Source: an uncultured Sphingomonadales bacterium (lineage in GTDB: Bacteria > Pseudomonadota > Alphaproteobacteria > Sphingomonadales > Sphingomonadaceae). From it: a DNA stretch of 7,058 nt. Positions 6,323 to 7,058 of the stretch are shown here, in pieces (the stretch's first letter is position 1; each line of letters begins with the position of its first letter). The translations under genes and the position numbers were made by a program. The notes below the pieces were generated by a model, which was not told where the DNA came from, did not search any database, and saw nothing but the letters and a program-made list of their open reading frames with translations. The DNA lies in the NCBI GenBank assembly GCA_937898535.1, contig CALDKP010000019.1, forward strand, positions 1 through 7,058, given 5' to 3'.

Positions 6323-6498
6323 AAAAACCGTGCAGTCCTTTATCGCCGCTATCGCATTGGGTCCACCCATCATCCCATTTAACGCTGTATTTGCGATTAA
6401 CCGTGGGAATTTATCCCCTATCTTTTGCTTTAATCCAAGGGTGAATTAGGCCTATAGACCCGTAAAACCCGTTATCCGCAAAAAGGCATACCATTTCC
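6323..6498. promoter_or_regulatory. Divergent intergenic region between lptD and pepA
   Basis: This 176-bp stretch separates the two outward-facing genes and is more AT-rich than its flanks, especially 6380-6490. It must hold the promoters for both directions. On the plus strand the best -10-like hexamer for pepA is TATAGA (6453-6458), but no matching -35 is convincing. On the minus strand a better candidate exists and is listed separately. No gene, RNA or riboswitch-like structure was recognised here. Confidence 0.55.
6410..6438 (-). promoter_or_regulatory. Candidate lptD promoter
   Basis: On the minus strand TTGGAT (6438-6433) and GATAAA (6415-6410) are separated by exactly 17 bases, a fair match to the housekeeping TTGACA/TATAAT pattern (four of six in each). 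It would start transcription near 6403 and give an 80-base leader to the preferred lptD ATG. Based on eye matching only. Confidence 0.35.
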
Positions 6499-7058
6499 AT
6501 GAAGATCAATTTTACCGATGCACGCCCCCAAGATGCCGACGTCCTCGCGTTCATCGTAACAAAAACTACCTTCGCCGACTTCACATTTCCCTTGGAAAAT
6601 AGCGATATCGTGCACGCGACCGCAAAATTGGCGCGTTTCGAAGGTGCGGCAGGGCAAAGCTTTCTGCTCATCAACGAAGATGGCGGGAAGCTTGTTCGGA
6701 TCATTTTGGTCGGTGTCGCGGACGGTGAAGCCGGCGATTATCAAAAGGCGGGCGGCGAAATTGTTGCCAAGGTTCAGACATCGGGCGCCAAACATATTGC
6801 CATTCATGGCGCGAACCTTAGCGCGAAAGCAGCCGCAGAAGCGGCCTATGGCGCAACATTGCGCAACTGGCGCATGGATAAGTACCGCACCAAATTGGCT
6901 GAAACGTCAAAGCCGACTGTCGAAACATTGACGGTGGCAAGCGCGCCAGCAGACGCAAGCACCCTGTGGCCGAGCTATCATGCAATCGCTGAAGGCGTTG
7001 CCTTGACCAAGGAACTGGTCACCGAGCCTGCCAATATCATCTACCCCGAAAGCTTTGT
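6499..7058 (+). CDS. pepA: Leucyl aminopeptidase (M17 family), N-terminal part, cut by window end
   Basis: Translation from the ATG at 6499 stays open to the window end (186 codons plus two bases), starting MKINFTDARPQDADVLAFIV. The first 150 or so residues form the variable N-terminal domain of M17 aminopeptidases, with the alternating strand/helix pattern and a RIILVGVADG strand (about 71-80). The sequence then reaches the linker helix ALTKELVTEPANIIYPESF, the well-conserved entry to the catalytic domain (V-x-EPAN-x-x-YPE-x-F). These are hexameric, two-metal cytosolic enzymes that remove N-terminal amino acids, preferring leucine. The metal ligands and catalytic residues lie beyond the edge, so activity cannot be judged. 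AAAAGG 12 bases before the ATG is the likely ribosome site. The gene is divergent from lptD. The symbol pepA follows the family name; some genomes call it lap. Confidence 0.88.
   Translation, partial: MKINFTDARPQDADVLAFIVTKTTFADFTFPLENSDIVHATAKLARFEGAAGQSFLLINEDGGKLVRIILVGVADGEAGDYQKAGGEIVAKVQTSGAKHIAIHGANLSAKAAAEAAYGATLRNWRMDKYRTKLAETSKPTVETLTVASAPADASTLWPSYHAIAEGVALTKELVTEPANIIYPESF

Noticed and set aside
1..7058. CRISPR array, tRNA or rRNA genes, tandem repeats
   Set aside because: Scanning the window showed no regularly spaced repeats, no cloverleaf with conserved T-arm bases and no rRNA-like sequence. Almost all DNA right of 360 is accounted for by protein genes.

Overview
The window comes from a Gram-negative bacterium, most likely an alphaproteobacterium and probably in or near the Sphingomonadales. 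This rests on the protein character and on the lptD-surA-pdxA-rsmA order, not on a database search. From about position 360 to the right end, the DNA has moderate GC and carries ordinary, intact, tightly packed chromosomal genes.

Right part (6323-7058): two genes diverge from a 176-bp intergenic region. A leucyl aminopeptidase gene (pepA) runs rightward and is cut by the window edge, so only its N-terminal domain is present. lptD runs leftward.

Middle part (6322 down to 808, minus strand): lptD (outer-membrane LPS translocon), surA (periplasmic chaperone/PPIase for outer-membrane proteins), pdxA (vitamin B6 synthesis) and rsmA/ksgA (16S rRNA dimethyladenosine methyltransferase). surA-pdxA overlap by one base and pdxA-rsmA by four, which indicates translational coupling. 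A 105-bp gap between lptD and surA holds an exact TATAAT and a short inverted repeat, so surA-pdxA-rsmA may also have their own promoter. SurA is known in other bacteria to assist maturation of LptD, so the envelope genes form a functional pair. PdxA and RsmA travel with them in many proteobacteria without an obvious mechanistic link.

Left part (1-757): an M20-family metallopeptidase gene starts normally at 757 but stops being an M20 protein after about 138 residues. The sequence to its left looks like a mosaic of short pieces of unrelated genes. There is the lipobox and N-terminus of a NodT-type efflux outer-membrane lipoprotein, probably the N-terminus of a winged-helix regulator, and then the catalytic part of a short-chain dehydrogenase on the opposite strand. 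GC jumps to about 63-78% there. I read this as a chimeric contig end (misassembly or chimeric template) more readily than as a real gene arrangement, but the sequence alone cannot settle it.

I saw no tRNA, rRNA, CRISPR array, insertion sequence or recognisable novel system. The most notable signals are the mosaic left end and a few details of the lptD/surA genes.
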